A stretch of DNA of 64,000 bases from DASZTU01 sp035493835 (GCA_035493835.1 DATJHO010000016.1:62001-126000), one strand, 5' to 3'; positions 1 to 8,605 are shown, counted from the stretch's first letter. Translations and numbers: made by a program. The notes: generated from the letters alone by a model not told the origin.

Positions 1-68
1 CAAGCCGCCTCGACCGATGGCCCAGAACCCGTGCGGGCAGGACCATTGGCCGACGTCGAGGCGGCTTG
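1..68. repeat. Inverted repeat at window edge
   Basis: Positions 1-14 and 55-68 are perfect 14-base reverse complements, and the 40-base interior is itself partly self-complementary. This gives one large hairpin in a stretch without a gene. It may be the edge of a terminator or dispersed palindrome belonging to a feature left of the window; no second copy was noticed here. Confidence 0.5.
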
Positions 69-159
69 TCGCGAGTTCCGCGATTCTTGCGGGCCGCCCC
101 GATCGGCGGCTCGCACGGCAAAATTTGGCACCCGTCGCGATCGGAGATCCACCGCCCGT

Positions 160-345
160 CCTCGTCATGGCCAGGCTTGACCCGGCCCCTATGACGATGC
201 CTCGCCAAGTCCACCGAAGCTACTGGACCGGCAGCATGGGCCCCCGGGGCAAGTCCGGGGATGAGGATGTGGCAAGGGGTGCGACCTACTGCCGACACCG
301 CAGGCAGCATTTCTCCCAAAAAGTTCGCGCCCACATCAACTCGGC
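160..345 (+). repeat. Dispersed intergenic repeat, family C copy 1
   Basis: This block aligns by eye with 11286-11450 (same orientation) and with the reverse complement of 60095-60190. The shared parts are a GGCTTGACC-type core, a central segment around CTACTGGA..GGCAGCATGGG and a GGGGATGA..GATGTGGCAAGGGG arm. It codes for nothing recognisable. With repeat B1 (357-466) it fills the gene-free 1-460 interval; no gene is seen there. Confidence 0.65.
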
Positions 346-356
346 TAGACCATGCG

Positions 357-466
357 CTAGAGCCGTTCACCGTTTCGTGGAAACACTGAACGTTCTCTAA
401 CTCTTTGTTGTGTCGCGTTTCCGAAACGGAAAAGTGGTGGCCACTTTTCCTGGAAACGCTCTAGCC
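357..466 (+). repeat. Dispersed palindromic element, family B copy 1
   Basis: About 105 bases, closely matching 14693-14799 and 47029-47136 and, inverted, 32192-32295. It holds two nested palindromes: a GTTTC..GAAAC pair near the left end and AAAAGTGG..CCACTTTT flanked by GGAAACGC near the right end. It resembles the mosaic palindromic elements common between rhizobial genes. Its last bases, CTA at 461-463, are the reverse complement of the TAG stop of the adjacent EamA gene. Confidence 0.75.
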
Positions 467-1471
467 CCGCCGCGCTGACCACTCCGCCAGCAAGATGCCC
501 AGGATGACGATCGCCGCGGCGACCAGGTGATACGGCTCGAGGCTTTCTCTGAGGACCAGCACCGACAATATCGTGCCGAAGACCGGGATGAGGTTGTTGA
601 AGAGGCTCGCCCGATTGGCGCCGATCATTGTGACGCCTTGGGCGAAGAATAGTTGCGAGCCCAGCGATGGGAAAATAGCGACATAGGCAATAATGCCCCA
701 GCCGCGCGGGCTGGTGGTGGCCAGCGAGGTAAGCGCGCCGAAGCCGCCGCCGAACGTCAAGAGAAAGACGGTGGCGCCGAGGACGGCTCCGACCATCGTG
801 GTGGCCAGAAAGCTCATCCAGTGGATCTTCGGCCGGAATTTGAGCGTCAGCGCATAGGTGGCGTAGATCAGGCAGGCGAGCAGCACGAGGAGATCGCCGG
901 CGTTGAACCTGAAGGTGCTGATCGCTTCGAGGTTGCCGTGGGTCGCAACCAGCAACACCCCGACAATGGTGATGACGACCCCCGCGATCTGCAGCGGCTT
1001 GCCGCGCACCCGGAAAACGAGAAAATTCCCCAACAGGACGAATACCGGGATCGAGGCCTGCTCGATCGAAGAATTGATGGCGGTGGTGTAGGTCGCGCCA
1101 GCGTAGAGGCAGGCGTTGAAGGCGGCATAGCCGACGGCGCCAAAGAACAGCAGCCAACCTGCGGATTTCTTGATGGCTGGCCAGTCGCGCCGCAAATGGG
1201 GCAGGGCTAGTATCAGCGCCAGAACAGCAGCGATGAGGAAGCGCGCGAGCAGCAGGGGGAAGGGCGAAACGACCCCGACGGCCATCCTCGCGGCGACCAT
1301 GTTGCCGCCCCAAAACAGCGGCGCCAGTGTCAGCAGCAGGTATGGATGGCCGAGGAGCGAGGCCCCAGGAAGGAGCCTTGTGGTCTCGCCGGTCTTGGTA
1401 TCGGTCAAAACAGCCTCTTGTGCTGGAGCGCTCCCGGACTTATCAGCAATCGTAAACCGCACAAACCGCAT
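461..1471 (-). CDS. EamA/DMT-family transporter
   Basis: A 336-residue integral membrane protein with about ten hydrophobic segments arranged as two EamA halves, the usual layout and length of drug/metabolite-superfamily exporters in the inner membrane. The first half opens with LTLAPLFWGGNMVAARM, a typical EamA first helix. The second half carries the FFAQGVTMIGANRASLFNNL stretch followed by a final hydrophobic pair. The substrate cannot be told from sequence; relatives export amino acids or other metabolites. The frame stays open upstream across purA in antisense, but that part is compositional shadow, and the ATG at 1471 gives a normal N-terminus. The TAG stop is supplied by the adjoining family B repeat. 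It is transcribed divergently from purA, with about 190 bases between starts. Confidence 0.85.
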   Translation of the reverse strand: MRFVRFTIADKSGSAPAQEAVLTDTKTGETTRLLPGASLLGHPYLLLTLAPLFWGGNMVAARMAVGVVSPFPLLLARFLIAAVLALILALPHLRRDWPAIKKSAGWLLFFGAVGYAAFNACLYAGATYTTAINSSIEQASIPVFVLLGNFLVFRVRGKPLQIAGVVITIVGVLLVATHGNLEAISTFRFNAGDLLVLLACLIYATYALTLKFRPKIHWMSFLATTMVGAVLGATVFLLTFGGGFGALTSLATTSPRGWGIIAYVAIFPSLGSQLFFAQGVTMIGANRASLFNNLIPVFGTILSVLVLRESLEPYHLVAAAIVILGILLAEWSARRG

Positions 1472-1660
1472 TTCACGTGCGGCTTGTGCTATTTGGATGG
1501 TCGCGTGTTCGAGGCGTTGGGGCGGTGGCAGCCCCTGCCGGATGCGCTTAGGGGATAAACCAGCGCCGCGGTTTGCCGGGATCGGCCAAGACGAGCGCCC
1601 CCGCCGCCGAGACGCGGACGGCGCCAGCCGGACGGTGCGGCGTGAAACAGGGTTCGTGCA

Positions 1661-2950
1661 ATGGCAAACGTGGTAGTCGTCGGCTCGCAATGGGGCGATG
1701 AAGGCAAGGGCAAGATCGTCGACTGGCTCTCCGAGCGCGCCGAAGTGGTCGTGCGCTACCAGGGTGGGCACAATGCCGGCCATACGCTGGTCGTCGACGG
1801 CGTCAGCTACAAGCTGTCGCTGCTGCCCTCGGGCGTGGTGCGCGGCAAGCTCAGCGTGGTCGGCAATGGGGTGGTCGTTGATCCGCACCACTTCGTTTCC
1901 GAGATGGAAAAGCTGGCGGGGCAGGGCGTCAAGGTTACGCCCGAGACGCTGCGCATCGCCGAAAACGCGCCCCTGATCCTTTCGCTCCACCGCGAGCTCG
2001 ACGGCATCCGCGAGAGCGGCAACGCCGGCCTCCGGATCGGAACCACCCGGCGCGGCATCGGCCCGGCCTATGAGGACAAGGTCGGGCGGCGCGCGATCCG
2101 GCTGATCGACCTCACCGAACCCGAAACGCTCATGGCCAAGATCGAGCGGCTCCTCGCCCACCACAACGCGCTGCGGCGCGGCATGGGCCTCGCCGAAATC
2201 GAGCCGCAAACGATCCATGACGAGCTGATGTCGGTGGCGGGCGCGATCCTGCCGTTCATGGACCAGGTCTGGCGCGTGCTCGACGAAAAGCGCCGGGCAG
2301 GCGCGCGCATCCTCTTCGAAGGCGCGCAGGGTGCCCTGCTCGACAACGACCATGGTACTTATCCTTACGTCACCTCTTCTAACACGGTGGCGGGGCAGGC
2401 GGCGGCGGGCTCCGGTCTCGGGCCGACCGCGATCGGCTATGTCCTGGGCATCGCCAAGGCTTACACCACCCGGGTGGGTGAGGGGCCGTTTCCGACCGAG
2501 GATTTCGGCGAGGTCGGCACGTGGCTCGGCGAAAAAGGCCATGAATATGGGGTCGTTACCGGGCGCAAGCGGCGGTGCGGCTGGTTCGATGCGGTTTTGG
2601 TTCGCCAGACGGTCAAGACGTCTGGCATCACCGGCATCGCGCTGACCAAGCTCGACGTGCTCGACGGCCTCAAGGAAATAAAGGTCTGCGTTGGCTACGA
2701 GTTGGGGGGGAAGCGAATTGACTACTTGCCTGCCTCAATGGGATCACAAGCGGGTGTTACTCCGATTTACGAATCCTTGGAGGGTTGGTCGGAAACGACG
2801 GCCGGCGCGCGCAGCTGGTCGGAGCTTCCGGCGCAAGCGGTCAAGTACGTCCGATATATCGAAGAGCTTATCGGGGCGCCTGTGGCGATGCTTTCCACAA
2901 GCCCCGAGCGGCTGGACACCATACTTGTCCATGACCCGTTTCAAGATTGA
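1661..2950 (+). CDS. purA: Adenylosuccinate synthetase
   Basis: PurA (429 residues, normal length) joins IMP and aspartate using GTP to make adenylosuccinate, the first committed step from IMP to AMP in the cytosol. The N-terminus has the GTP-binding P-loop GSQWGDEGKGK (about residues 8-18), with the catalytic Asp inside it, and GGHNAGHT (about 35-42) with the catalytic His. Other family signatures are GTTRRGIGPAYEDK (about 127-140), FEGAQGALLDNDHGTYPYVT (about 219-238) and the C-terminal TGRKRRCGWFD segment. The ATG start places the P-loop at its usual distance from the N-terminus. A large unrelated membrane protein follows after 50 bases and may be co-transcribed. Confidence 0.98.
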   Translation: MANVVVVGSQWGDEGKGKIVDWLSERAEVVVRYQGGHNAGHTLVVDGVSYKLSLLPSGVVRGKLSVVGNGVVVDPHHFVSEMEKLAGQGVKVTPETLRIAENAPLILSLHRELDGIRESGNAGLRIGTTRRGIGPAYEDKVGRRAIRLIDLTEPETLMAKIERLLAHHNALRRGMGLAEIEPQTIHDELMSVAGAILPFMDQVWRVLDEKRRAGARILFEGAQGALLDNDHGTYPYVTSSNTVAGQAAAGSGLGPTAIGYVLGIAKAYTTRVGEGPFPTEDFGEVGTWLGEKGHEYGVVTGRKRRCGWFDAVLVRQTVKTSGITGIALTKLDVLDGLKEIKVCVGYELGGKRIDYLPASMGSQAGVTPIYESLEGWSETTAGARSWSELPAQAVKYVRYIEELIGAPVAMLSTSPERLDTILVHDPFQD

Positions 2951-3000
2951 GAAAGTTTGCTAGAACATTGCGCGCGAACCGGGTGAGTTTCGGATAGCGA

Positions 3001-5310
3001 ATGGCGGATTATAAAGAGCTCATACGCAAGGCGATTCAGGCGCTGCCTGAAAACAACGGTGCTGCTCGCCGAGCCGTTTACGAGAAGGCACGCGCGGCCC
3101 TTGTCGGTCAGCTGCGCGGGCTCAATCCGCCGCTTCCAGCGCGCGATATCACCCAGCATCGGCTCCAGCTCGAAGATTGCATCCGGCAGGTCGAGCAGGA
3201 AGCCAGCGAGGCGGTCATTGCCGGGCTGAAGCAGAACGAGGATCTGGCCCCGCGCCCGCAGCCAGCGTTGGCCGCGCCCCGGCCGGTTCCCGCGGCACCG
3301 CGTCCCCCGGTCTCGCCACCACGCCCGGCCCCGACGAGCGGCGCGCGTCCGAGCGCTGCCGCCCCCGCGCCCCGCAGCCCGGCGAGCGTTCCATCGCCCC
3401 GTCCGGCGGTCGTTGCGCCCGCCGCGAGCAGTTCGGCCGTAATGAAGCCGGCAGTCCCGGCGCCCGCGCCCCGCATTGCGGCGGTGCAGCCGCAGGGCGG
3501 CGCGGCAGTTGCGGCGCTCGCGCCCGTCGCGCGCCCGGCAAGTGCGTTGCGGCCGGTGCCGCGGCCGCAAGCGGGGGGATACCCCCAGGCCCTGGCGCAG
3601 ACCGAGCCGGAGATCGAACCCGAGCTCGAGCCGGATACCATTGAAGACATCATCGCCGCGGCCGAAGGCAGCAGCCGCGCCCTTCCTGCCCCGGTGGTCG
3701 ACGAACCGGTCGCCGAGCCGGATGAAGCCGAGGCCCTGCCACAGCCGCAGCCGCCCGTGATCAAGCTGGAGGCGCGTTCGGCGCCCCGGATCGAGCCCTT
3801 GGCGGCGCCGCGCGCCGAAGGCCGGCCGGTTCCGGCTATCGTGGCGCGGGCGGAAGCGGCCAAGTCCGGACGCTCCGCCAAGGCCCTGGAGTCGCCGCGT
3901 CGTCCAAGCGAGGGTGGGCTGAGCAGCGCAGTTGCGTTGCCGGAGCGCCAGCCCGCGCCGCGGCCGCAAGGCGTCGAACCGATCCACCTGCCGCGCGCCA
4001 GCAATAGCAATGCGGCCATGTCCAGCGTCAGCGAGGTCGATCTCGAGCCGGGCAATGACGGCGATCCGCAAATTGCCATCGAGCGCGCCATCGCAACGCT
4101 CGAGCGCGAAGCTCGCAACGACGAGGGCGAGGTCGAGACCGAAGACAACGATTTTCCGGTTGCACGGCCGACCGGCCCCGGCCGGCGACGCACCCGGCGC
4201 GAGCCATCGACGGTCGCCGATGTCGGCTTTGCCCGGGCGCCGGTCGAGCGAGAGCGTGGGGGCGGCAGCGCCATCACTATCTTCCTGCTGGTCTTTGTCG
4301 CCCTGTTGGTGTTGGCCGGCGGCGGCGCGATCTGGGCCTGGCGCGAAGGTTTTATCGATTTCGATGCCATGTTCGGCAAGACGCCCCCCGCGGCAACCAG
4401 CCAGACTTCGAGCATGGCTCCTGCCGCGCCGAGCCGCCAGCCGGGTCCGGCCGACAGCAGCACCGCCAATTCGGCGGCCGCCCAGACCAATACCGAGCCG
4501 GCGCCCAGCGCTCCGGCTCAGTCCAGCGCGCCGCTGAGCGCCGGACCGGCCCCGACACCGGCGCCCTCGGGCCCCGTGCCACTGGCACCGATGGCGACCC
4601 AGCCGGCTGAGCCTTCGGCGCAGACGGGCACCGCGCCCAAGAGCGAGGAACGGCTTTCCCAGTCCGCCGACAATGCCGCGGCGCCGGCGATGGCCGATGC
4701 GGCCAAGCCGTCCGCGGACGGTACACCTGCCGCGGCTGCGGGCAGCCAATCGCTGCTGCTCGAAGCGTCGCAGGATGGCACCACCGGCGCGGTCCCGTTC
4801 TCGGGTACCGTCGAGTGGAGCGAGGGCAAGGACGAGATGGGGCAGCCGACTTTGGTCGGTAAGGCCAGCATTCCGGCGCGCAATCTTGGTGTGTCGGTGC
4901 TGATCCGCAAGAATTCCGACCCGACCCTGCCGGCGAGCCACCTGATGGAGATCAATTTCACCGTCAACGACAGCTTCATCGGCGGGTCGATCGCGGGCCT
5001 GCCCGGCGTGCTGCTGAAGAATGAGGAACTGGTGCAGGGCACGCCCCTGGTCGGCGCCTCGGCGCGTGTGGTGGGCAACTCGTTCCTGTTCGCGCTCAGT
5101 TCGTCCCCGGCGGATGAAGCGACTAACAGGGACCTGCTGACCTCGCGTAAGTGGATCGACCTCGCCATCATCTATGCGACGGGCAAGAAGGCGATCATCA
5201 CGCTGGAAAAGGACGACAAGGCCGAGCAACTGTTCACGCAGGTGTTCGACGAGTGGTCGAAGGAAGCTTCGACCACGCCGGCCGCCGCGGCGGCGCCCAA
5301 GGCCAACTGA
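3001..5310 (+). CDS. Large Pro/Ala-rich single-pass membrane protein of unknown function
   Basis: 769 residues in four parts. Residues 1-80 are a compact, probably helical cytoplasmic domain (MADYKELIRKAIQALPEN...). Residues 80-400 are a low-complexity linker rich in Pro, Ala, Arg and Glu. One membrane helix follows at about 421-447 (ITIFLLVFVALLVLAGGGAI). After it comes a second Pro/Ala/Ser/Gln linker (about 460-580) and a C-terminal globular domain of about 185 residues (from SLLLEASQDG) with a beta-rich pattern, which would be periplasmic. I do not recognise a family and give no function. The architecture, two folded ends joined through disordered linkers across the membrane, suggests a protein that spans the envelope and links cytoplasm to periplasm. 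It lies 50 bases after purA and ends at a strong terminator. Very high GC makes the whole antisense strand open, but only this strand has a membrane helix and folded ends. Confidence 0.8.
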   Translation: MADYKELIRKAIQALPENNGAARRAVYEKARAALVGQLRGLNPPLPARDITQHRLQLEDCIRQVEQEASEAVIAGLKQNEDLAPRPQPALAAPRPVPAAPRPPVSPPRPAPTSGARPSAAAPAPRSPASVPSPRPAVVAPAASSSAVMKPAVPAPAPRIAAVQPQGGAAVAALAPVARPASALRPVPRPQAGGYPQALAQTEPEIEPELEPDTIEDIIAAAEGSSRALPAPVVDEPVAEPDEAEALPQPQPPVIKLEARSAPRIEPLAAPRAEGRPVPAIVARAEAAKSGRSAKALESPRRPSEGGLSSAVALPERQPAPRPQGVEPIHLPRASNSNAAMSSVSEVDLEPGNDGDPQIAIERAIATLEREARNDEGEVETEDNDFPVARPTGPGRRRTRREPSTVADVGFARAPVERERGGGSAITIFLLVFVALLVLAGGGAIWAWREGFIDFDAMFGKTPPAATSQTSSMAPAAPSRQPGPADSSTANSAAAQTNTEPAPSAPAQSSAPLSAGPAPTPAPSGPVPLAPMATQPAEPSAQTGTAPKSEERLSQSADNAAAPAMADAAKPSADGTPAAAAGSQSLLLEASQDGTTGAVPFSGTVEWSEGKDEMGQPTLVGKASIPARNLGVSVLIRKNSDPTLPASHLMEINFTVNDSFIGGSIAGLPGVLLKNEELVQGTPLVGASARVVGNSFLFALSSSPADEATNRDLLTSRKWIDLAIIYATGKKAIITLEKDDKAEQLFTQVFDEWSKEASTTPAAAAAPKAN

Positions 5311-5335
5311 CGCCTGGCATCAGGTTCAAAATAAT

Positions 5336-5376
5336 CGAGCCCGCTTCGAGAGATCGAAGCGGGCTCGTCGTTTTTT
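5336..5376 (+). terminator. Rho-independent terminator
   Basis: A perfect 13-bp stem (5336-5348 with 5355-5367), a six-base loop AGAGAT and then TCGTTTTTT. It lies 26 bases after the stop of the large membrane protein and ends the purA-side transcription unit. Confidence 0.9.
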
Positions 5377-5424
5377 GGGCGATCAACGAAACGAATAGGG
5401 CGAGGCATAAGCTCCGACATTGGG

Positions 5425-5605
5425 GGTGAGGGTAGCCTCCGCTTCGCTCGGCCGACCTCTCCCCCACGGGGAGAGGAATCCATAGCGCTGTGCCTCTTGT
5501 TCCTCTCCTCCGTCGCGAGGAGGTCCGGCCAAAGGCCGAGGTGAGGGAGAAATGTGCGCCCAGCGTCCCCCTCCCTCGGGAGGGTAGGGTGAGGGGCCTC
5601 CGCAA
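5425..5605. repeat. Dispersed palindromic repeat, family A copy 1
   Basis: A C-rich/G-rich palindromic block with motifs such as GGGTGAGGGTAG, GGCCGACCTCTCCCC..GGGGAGAGG and GGAGGGTAGGGTGAGGGG, recurring at 16788-16898 and 19137-19222. It fills the 5377-5631 gap together with unremarkable sequence; no gene is seen in that gap. Confidence 0.65.
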
Positions 5606-5631
5606 CGGCCCCGGTCGCAATGGATGACGCG

Positions 5632-6000
5632 TTACGCCGCTGCGTCGGGCAGATGGAACTTTGCGATCATCAGGTCGCGGTCGAAGGGCTTCATCATGTA
5701 GTCGTTTGCGCCCGCCTTAAGGGCCATGGCGATGTGGCCGATGTCGTGTTCGGTGGTGCAGTAGACCACCCGCGGCCGTTCGCCGCCAACATAGGCGCGC
5801 AGCAGTTTCAGAAATTCGAGCCCGCCCATGATCGGCATCTGCCAATCGAGCATGATGGTGTCAGGCATTTCCTGCCGGCACTTGTCGAAGGCTTCCTGGC
5901 CGTCCTCGGCCTCTTCGACGATATAGTCCAGATCCTCGAGGATGCGGCGCGCCACTTTGCGCACCACGCTCGAATCGTCGACGACAAGGCAAGATTTCAT
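5632..6000 (-). CDS. Single-domain CheY-like response regulator
   Basis: 122 residues, a lone receiver domain with no output domain. The acidic pair D8/D9, phospho-acceptor D52 (in LDWQMP), T82/T83 and K104 (in MMKPF) are all present, so it should take a phosphoryl group from a histidine kinase or phosphotransferase. ATG at 6000 is chosen because GGGAG stands six bases upstream; a second ATG directly before it (6003) is possible. It lies less than 2 kb from chpT on the same strand. It could be a CheY-type or cell-cycle receiver such as those served by CckA/ChpT relays, but sequence does not identify the partner, and the DivK and CpdR N-terminal signatures are not evident. Confidence 0.88.
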   Translation of the reverse strand: MKSCLVVDDSSVVRKVARRILEDLDYIVEEAEDGQEAFDKCRQEMPDTIMLDWQMPIMGGLEFLKLLRAYVGGERPRVVYCTTEHDIGHIAMALKAGANDYMMKPFDRDLMIAKFHLPDAAA

Positions 6001-6161
6001 CATCAACTCCCGGACCGGTCTGGAGCCGATCAATCCGGCCGCACCGGGATCGGTCCATTCAGAATGGTCGTGCCATAAGCTGCAAGGTCCGGGATAGTAT
6101 GGGTGAAAATCCCCTATTATTGATTACCGCAATCTTTCGATGTTTTGGATGCGGCGCCTGC

Positions 6162-6998
6162 TCAGTCGTCGGCTTCTGTCAACAGGCTCAGGTCTTTCCA
6201 CTTCGCGTCGGAGGCGGTGCGGGCGGCGTCGAAGGCGGTCGCATATTCGAGCGCCGCCTTGCCCAGAATCAGGCGCAGCGGCGGTTCGGGGAGCTGGGCG
6301 ACCTGGACGATCACCTCGCCGGCCTTGTCGGGATCGCCGGCAAAGGCGGCGCTGCCCTGGTTGCGGAAGCGCTGGACATAGGCGCCGACGGTCTGCTGGT
6401 AGGGTTCGCTGATCGGCGGGATCTTCATCGACGAGCCGGCCCAGTCGGTGCGGAAGCCGCCCGGCTCGATGATGGTCGTCTTGATGCCGAGCGGGGCAAT
6501 CTCGAGCGCCAGTACGCCCGAAAAGCCTTCGACGGCCCATTTGGCGCTCTGGTAGGCGGCGAGCCCAGGCGAATGCAGCCGGCGCCCAACCGAGGTGATC
6601 TGGATGATGTGCCCAGACCCCTGCTCGCGCATCACCGGCACGGCAGCCTTTGTGACGTAAACTGTGCCGTAGAAGACGGTGTCGATCTGCGCCTTGAAAT
6701 CTTGCAGCGTCACGTCCTCTACCGAAGCAGTGTCGCCGTAACCGGCATTGTTGACGACGACATCGAGCCGACCAAAGGTATCGACCGCGTGCTTGACCGC
6801 TGCCTGCGCCGCCTCGGCGTCGGTGACGTCGAGCGCGAACGGGCTGACGCGATCGGCGCCGTATTGTTCTACCAAATCGGCCACCTGCTGGGGATTGCGC
6901 GCCGTGGCGACGACGCGGTGGCCGGCTTCGAGCGCGGCCTTGACGATGCTGTGGCCGAGACCACGCGAACTTCCGGTGACTAGCCAAACCTGTGACAT
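6162..6998 (-). CDS. SDR-family oxidoreductase
   Basis: 278 residues, a classical short-chain dehydrogenase/reductase using NAD(P)H in the cytosol. It shows the cofactor motif TGSSRGLG (residues 8-15), an acidic/amide patch LDVTD (56-60), the structural NNAG (83-86) and the catalytic S136-Y149-K153 set (ITSVGRR, AAYQSAK). The C-terminal tail, longer than the 250-residue norm, carries an EPGGFRTDW segment typical of the SDR5-like group acting on aldehydes, ketones or sugars. The substrate is unknown. It is divergent from a TetR repressor with two palindromic operators between the starts, so it is probably the repressor's target and may be induced by a reactive carbonyl or xenobiotic. Confidence 0.9.
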   Translation of the reverse strand: MSQVWLVTGSSRGLGHSIVKAALEAGHRVVATARNPQQVADLVEQYGADRVSPFALDVTDAEAAQAAVKHAVDTFGRLDVVVNNAGYGDTASVEDVTLQDFKAQIDTVFYGTVYVTKAAVPVMREQGSGHIIQITSVGRRLHSPGLAAYQSAKWAVEGFSGVLALEIAPLGIKTTIIEPGGFRTDWAGSSMKIPPISEPYQQTVGAYVQRFRNQGSAAFAGDPDKAGEVIVQVAQLPEPPLRLILGKAALEYATAFDAARTASDAKWKDLSLLTEADD

Positions 6999-7063
6999 GC
7001 TTGTTCCTTTCCGGCCGATTCCCTTGCAAAGCAGGGAGCTCGGTCATATATCGGGAGTGCCAA

Positions 7064-7127
7064 CCAACCATTTAGTTGGCAAGTCATATTTAGGTCTGGT
7101 GGAAGAAATGTCAACTAACCAGTTAGT
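7064..7127. promoter_or_regulatory. Paired operators between SDR and tetR genes
   Basis: Site 1 (7064-7079) is CCAAC-N6-GTTGG and site 2 (7114-7127) is ACTAAC-CA-GTTAGT; both share AACCAKTTAGT. Centres are about 49 bases apart, in the 143-base gap between divergent genes. Two related dyads placed like this are what a TetR dimer uses to repress both promoters. Binding by the adjacent regulator is inferred. Confidence 0.7.
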
Positions 7128-7141
7128 CTGGAGCGAGCCAA

Positions 7142-7732
7142 ATGCCGGGTGATGCCACGGAAACGCGAAAGCGCCTGCTCGAGGCCGCAACGCGGGAGTT
7201 TGCGCAATTCGGTATTGCGGGGGCGCGGATCGATCGCATCGCGGAAGAGGCCAGCGCAAACAAGTCGCTGATTTACAGCTATTTCGGCAACAAGGAGGAG
7301 CTGTTCTCGGCGGTGTTCGACGCGCAGGTCGTGCAGACGCTCGAGGTGGTGCCGATCGATGCATCCGACCTGCCGGAGTATGCGGGGCGGCTGTTCGACT
7401 ATTATTGCGCCAATCCGCTGGTCAACCGCATCGCCGCGTGGTCCCGGCTCGAACGGGGCGAAGAGGGGTTGCAGGTCGAGGCGATCATTCGTGCCAACAG
7501 CGCCAAGACGCAGGCGATCGCGGCGGCACAGGCGGCCGGGCACCTGAGCAAGCGCTTTCCCGCCCCGGCCTTGTTGCTGCTGGTGCTGTCCAACGCCGGC
7601 ATCTGGGCAACGATGATGCCGGAGTATCGGGCGACGCTTGCCGAATATTCTCCCCTCGACACTGCCGCCCGCCGCAAGATCGTGGTCGAGGCGACGCGGC
7701 TGCTGATCGAGCAGCCGGCAACCGGGGATTAG
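7142..7732 (+). CDS. TetR/AcrR-family transcriptional regulator
   Basis: 196 residues. The N-terminal helix-turn-helix (about residues 5-50) contains FAQFGIAGARIDRIAEEA and the family-typical KSLIYSYFGNKEELF segment. The remainder is the all-helical ligand-binding and dimerisation domain, with the C-terminal half resembling the TetR_C group in SDR-linked regulators. ATG at 7142 leaves a normal short N-terminal arm. It faces the SDR gene across two matching dyads and is therefore probably an autoregulating repressor released by a small ligand. Confidence 0.9.
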   Translation: MPGDATETRKRLLEAATREFAQFGIAGARIDRIAEEASANKSLIYSYFGNKEELFSAVFDAQVVQTLEVVPIDASDLPEYAGRLFDYYCANPLVNRIAAWSRLERGEEGLQVEAIIRANSAKTQAIAAAQAAGHLSKRFPAPALLLLVLSNAGIWATMMPEYRATLAEYSPLDTAARRKIVVEATRLLIEQPATGD

Positions 7733-7868
7733 AGCATGATCCAACGGGGCAGCGTTTAGGCGACGTAGCGGGCGCTAGGGCGAGGTGCGGCCATCGCGGC
7801 CTCGGCATTTGGCCGCGGCCCAACGGGGCCGCGCTCCGGGAAGCAGCGCCTGGCGCTGGCCTAAAGGA

Positions 7869-8534
7869 TCACGCCGCGGCAGAGTCCGGCTTGGCTTCTG
7901 GCGTGGCGGAAAAGACAAACTCCTCGTTTTCGAGGCCGATCTGCAGCTTCATACCGGTTATCCGCGCGAGTAGGCCCGTATAGAAGGGCTGGATACCGCG
8001 CGCATCGACCCCTTCCTCCGGCGTGCCGGCGACGAGCTCTTCGGCCCCCGCGGGGATCAGGGTCTTGGGGCCCTTGGCGGCGATGCGGAACCGCTCCTCG
8101 CCGGCCGGCCCTTCGAGCTCGACCCGCACATAGCCGCCGCGCGGCACCGCGCCGGCCCCGATCAGCAGCATGTTCATCAACAGCTTGGCCTTGTGCTTGG
8201 GCAACAGGATCAGCGGCACGCGCCAATCGAGCTCGGCCTTCTCGATTTCGAAGAAGAGCCTGGCGACGCGCTCGCATTCGCGGGTATCGAAATCCGTACC
8301 GGCGGTGGAGGAAGCGCCATACGCGAGGCGGGCGAATTCGAGCTTGGCGCGGGCCTGCTTGGCGGCGTTGCTGATCAGGTCGCGGGCGAAAGGCGCCATT
8401 TCGGCCTGGCCCGGATCGGCCAGAACTTCGAGGCCATTGCCAATGGCGCCAACCGGATTGATCAGGTCGTGGCAGACGCGTGAGCAGAGCATGGCGGCCA
8501 GGTCCGTCGCCTTGAGCTCAATGATGTCGGCCAT
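7869..8534 (-). CDS. chpT: Histidine phosphotransferase ChpT
   Basis: 221 residues. ChpT passes phosphoryl groups from the hybrid kinase CckA to CtrA and CpdR in the alphaproteobacterial cell-cycle relay. The DHp-like helical hairpin begins LCSRVCHDLINPVGAI with the phospho-accepting His at residue 22, the same number as reported for Brucella ChpT. It is followed by NGLEVL and a degenerate ATP-lid-like C-terminal domain (from about residue 80), which in ChpT no longer binds ATP. ATG at 8534 is preferred because GGAGAAA lies just upstream; a longer TTG-initiated frame has no ribosome site. ctrA lies 11 kb away in this window, and eipA, a CtrA-regulated gene in Brucella, is nearby. Confidence 0.95.
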   Translation of the reverse strand: MADIIELKATDLAAMLCSRVCHDLINPVGAIGNGLEVLADPGQAEMAPFARDLISNAAKQARAKLEFARLAYGASSTAGTDFDTRECERVARLFFEIEKAELDWRVPLILLPKHKAKLLMNMLLIGAGAVPRGGYVRVELEGPAGEERFRIAAKGPKTLIPAGAEELVAGTPEEGVDARGIQPFYTGLLARITGMKLQIGLENEEFVFSATPEAKPDSAAA

Positions 8535-8565
8535 GCGGTTTCTCCGGGAATGGGGGATCAAGAAT

Positions 8566-8587
8566 CATCGGGCGAGCTTGCCCGATG
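8566..8587. terminator. Stem-loop between YHS gene and chpT
   Basis: Eight-base perfect arms (8566-8573, 8580-8587) with a six-base loop lie between the stop of the YHS-domain gene and the chpT start. On the minus strand it is followed by ATTCTTG, only a weak T tract, so it is a possible attenuator or terminator rather than a firm one. Confidence 0.45.
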
Positions 8588-8605
8588 CGTGAGGGCAAGG
8601 AAAGC

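Noticed and set aside
17..400. 127-codon frame at the left edge
   Set aside because: It lies across repeats C1 and B1; the HRSYWTGSMGP peptide is repeat-encoded and recurs in copy C2.
1472..2542. Upstream extension of the EamA gene across purA
   Set aside because: The extension is antisense to purA and has no transporter features; ATG 1471 gives a complete EamA protein.
2941..5229. 762-codon open frame opposite the large Pro/Ala-rich protein
   Set aside because: Its Arg/Gly/Ala-rich composition is what antisense of a GC-rich Pro/Ala gene gives. It has no membrane helix, domain or ribosome site.
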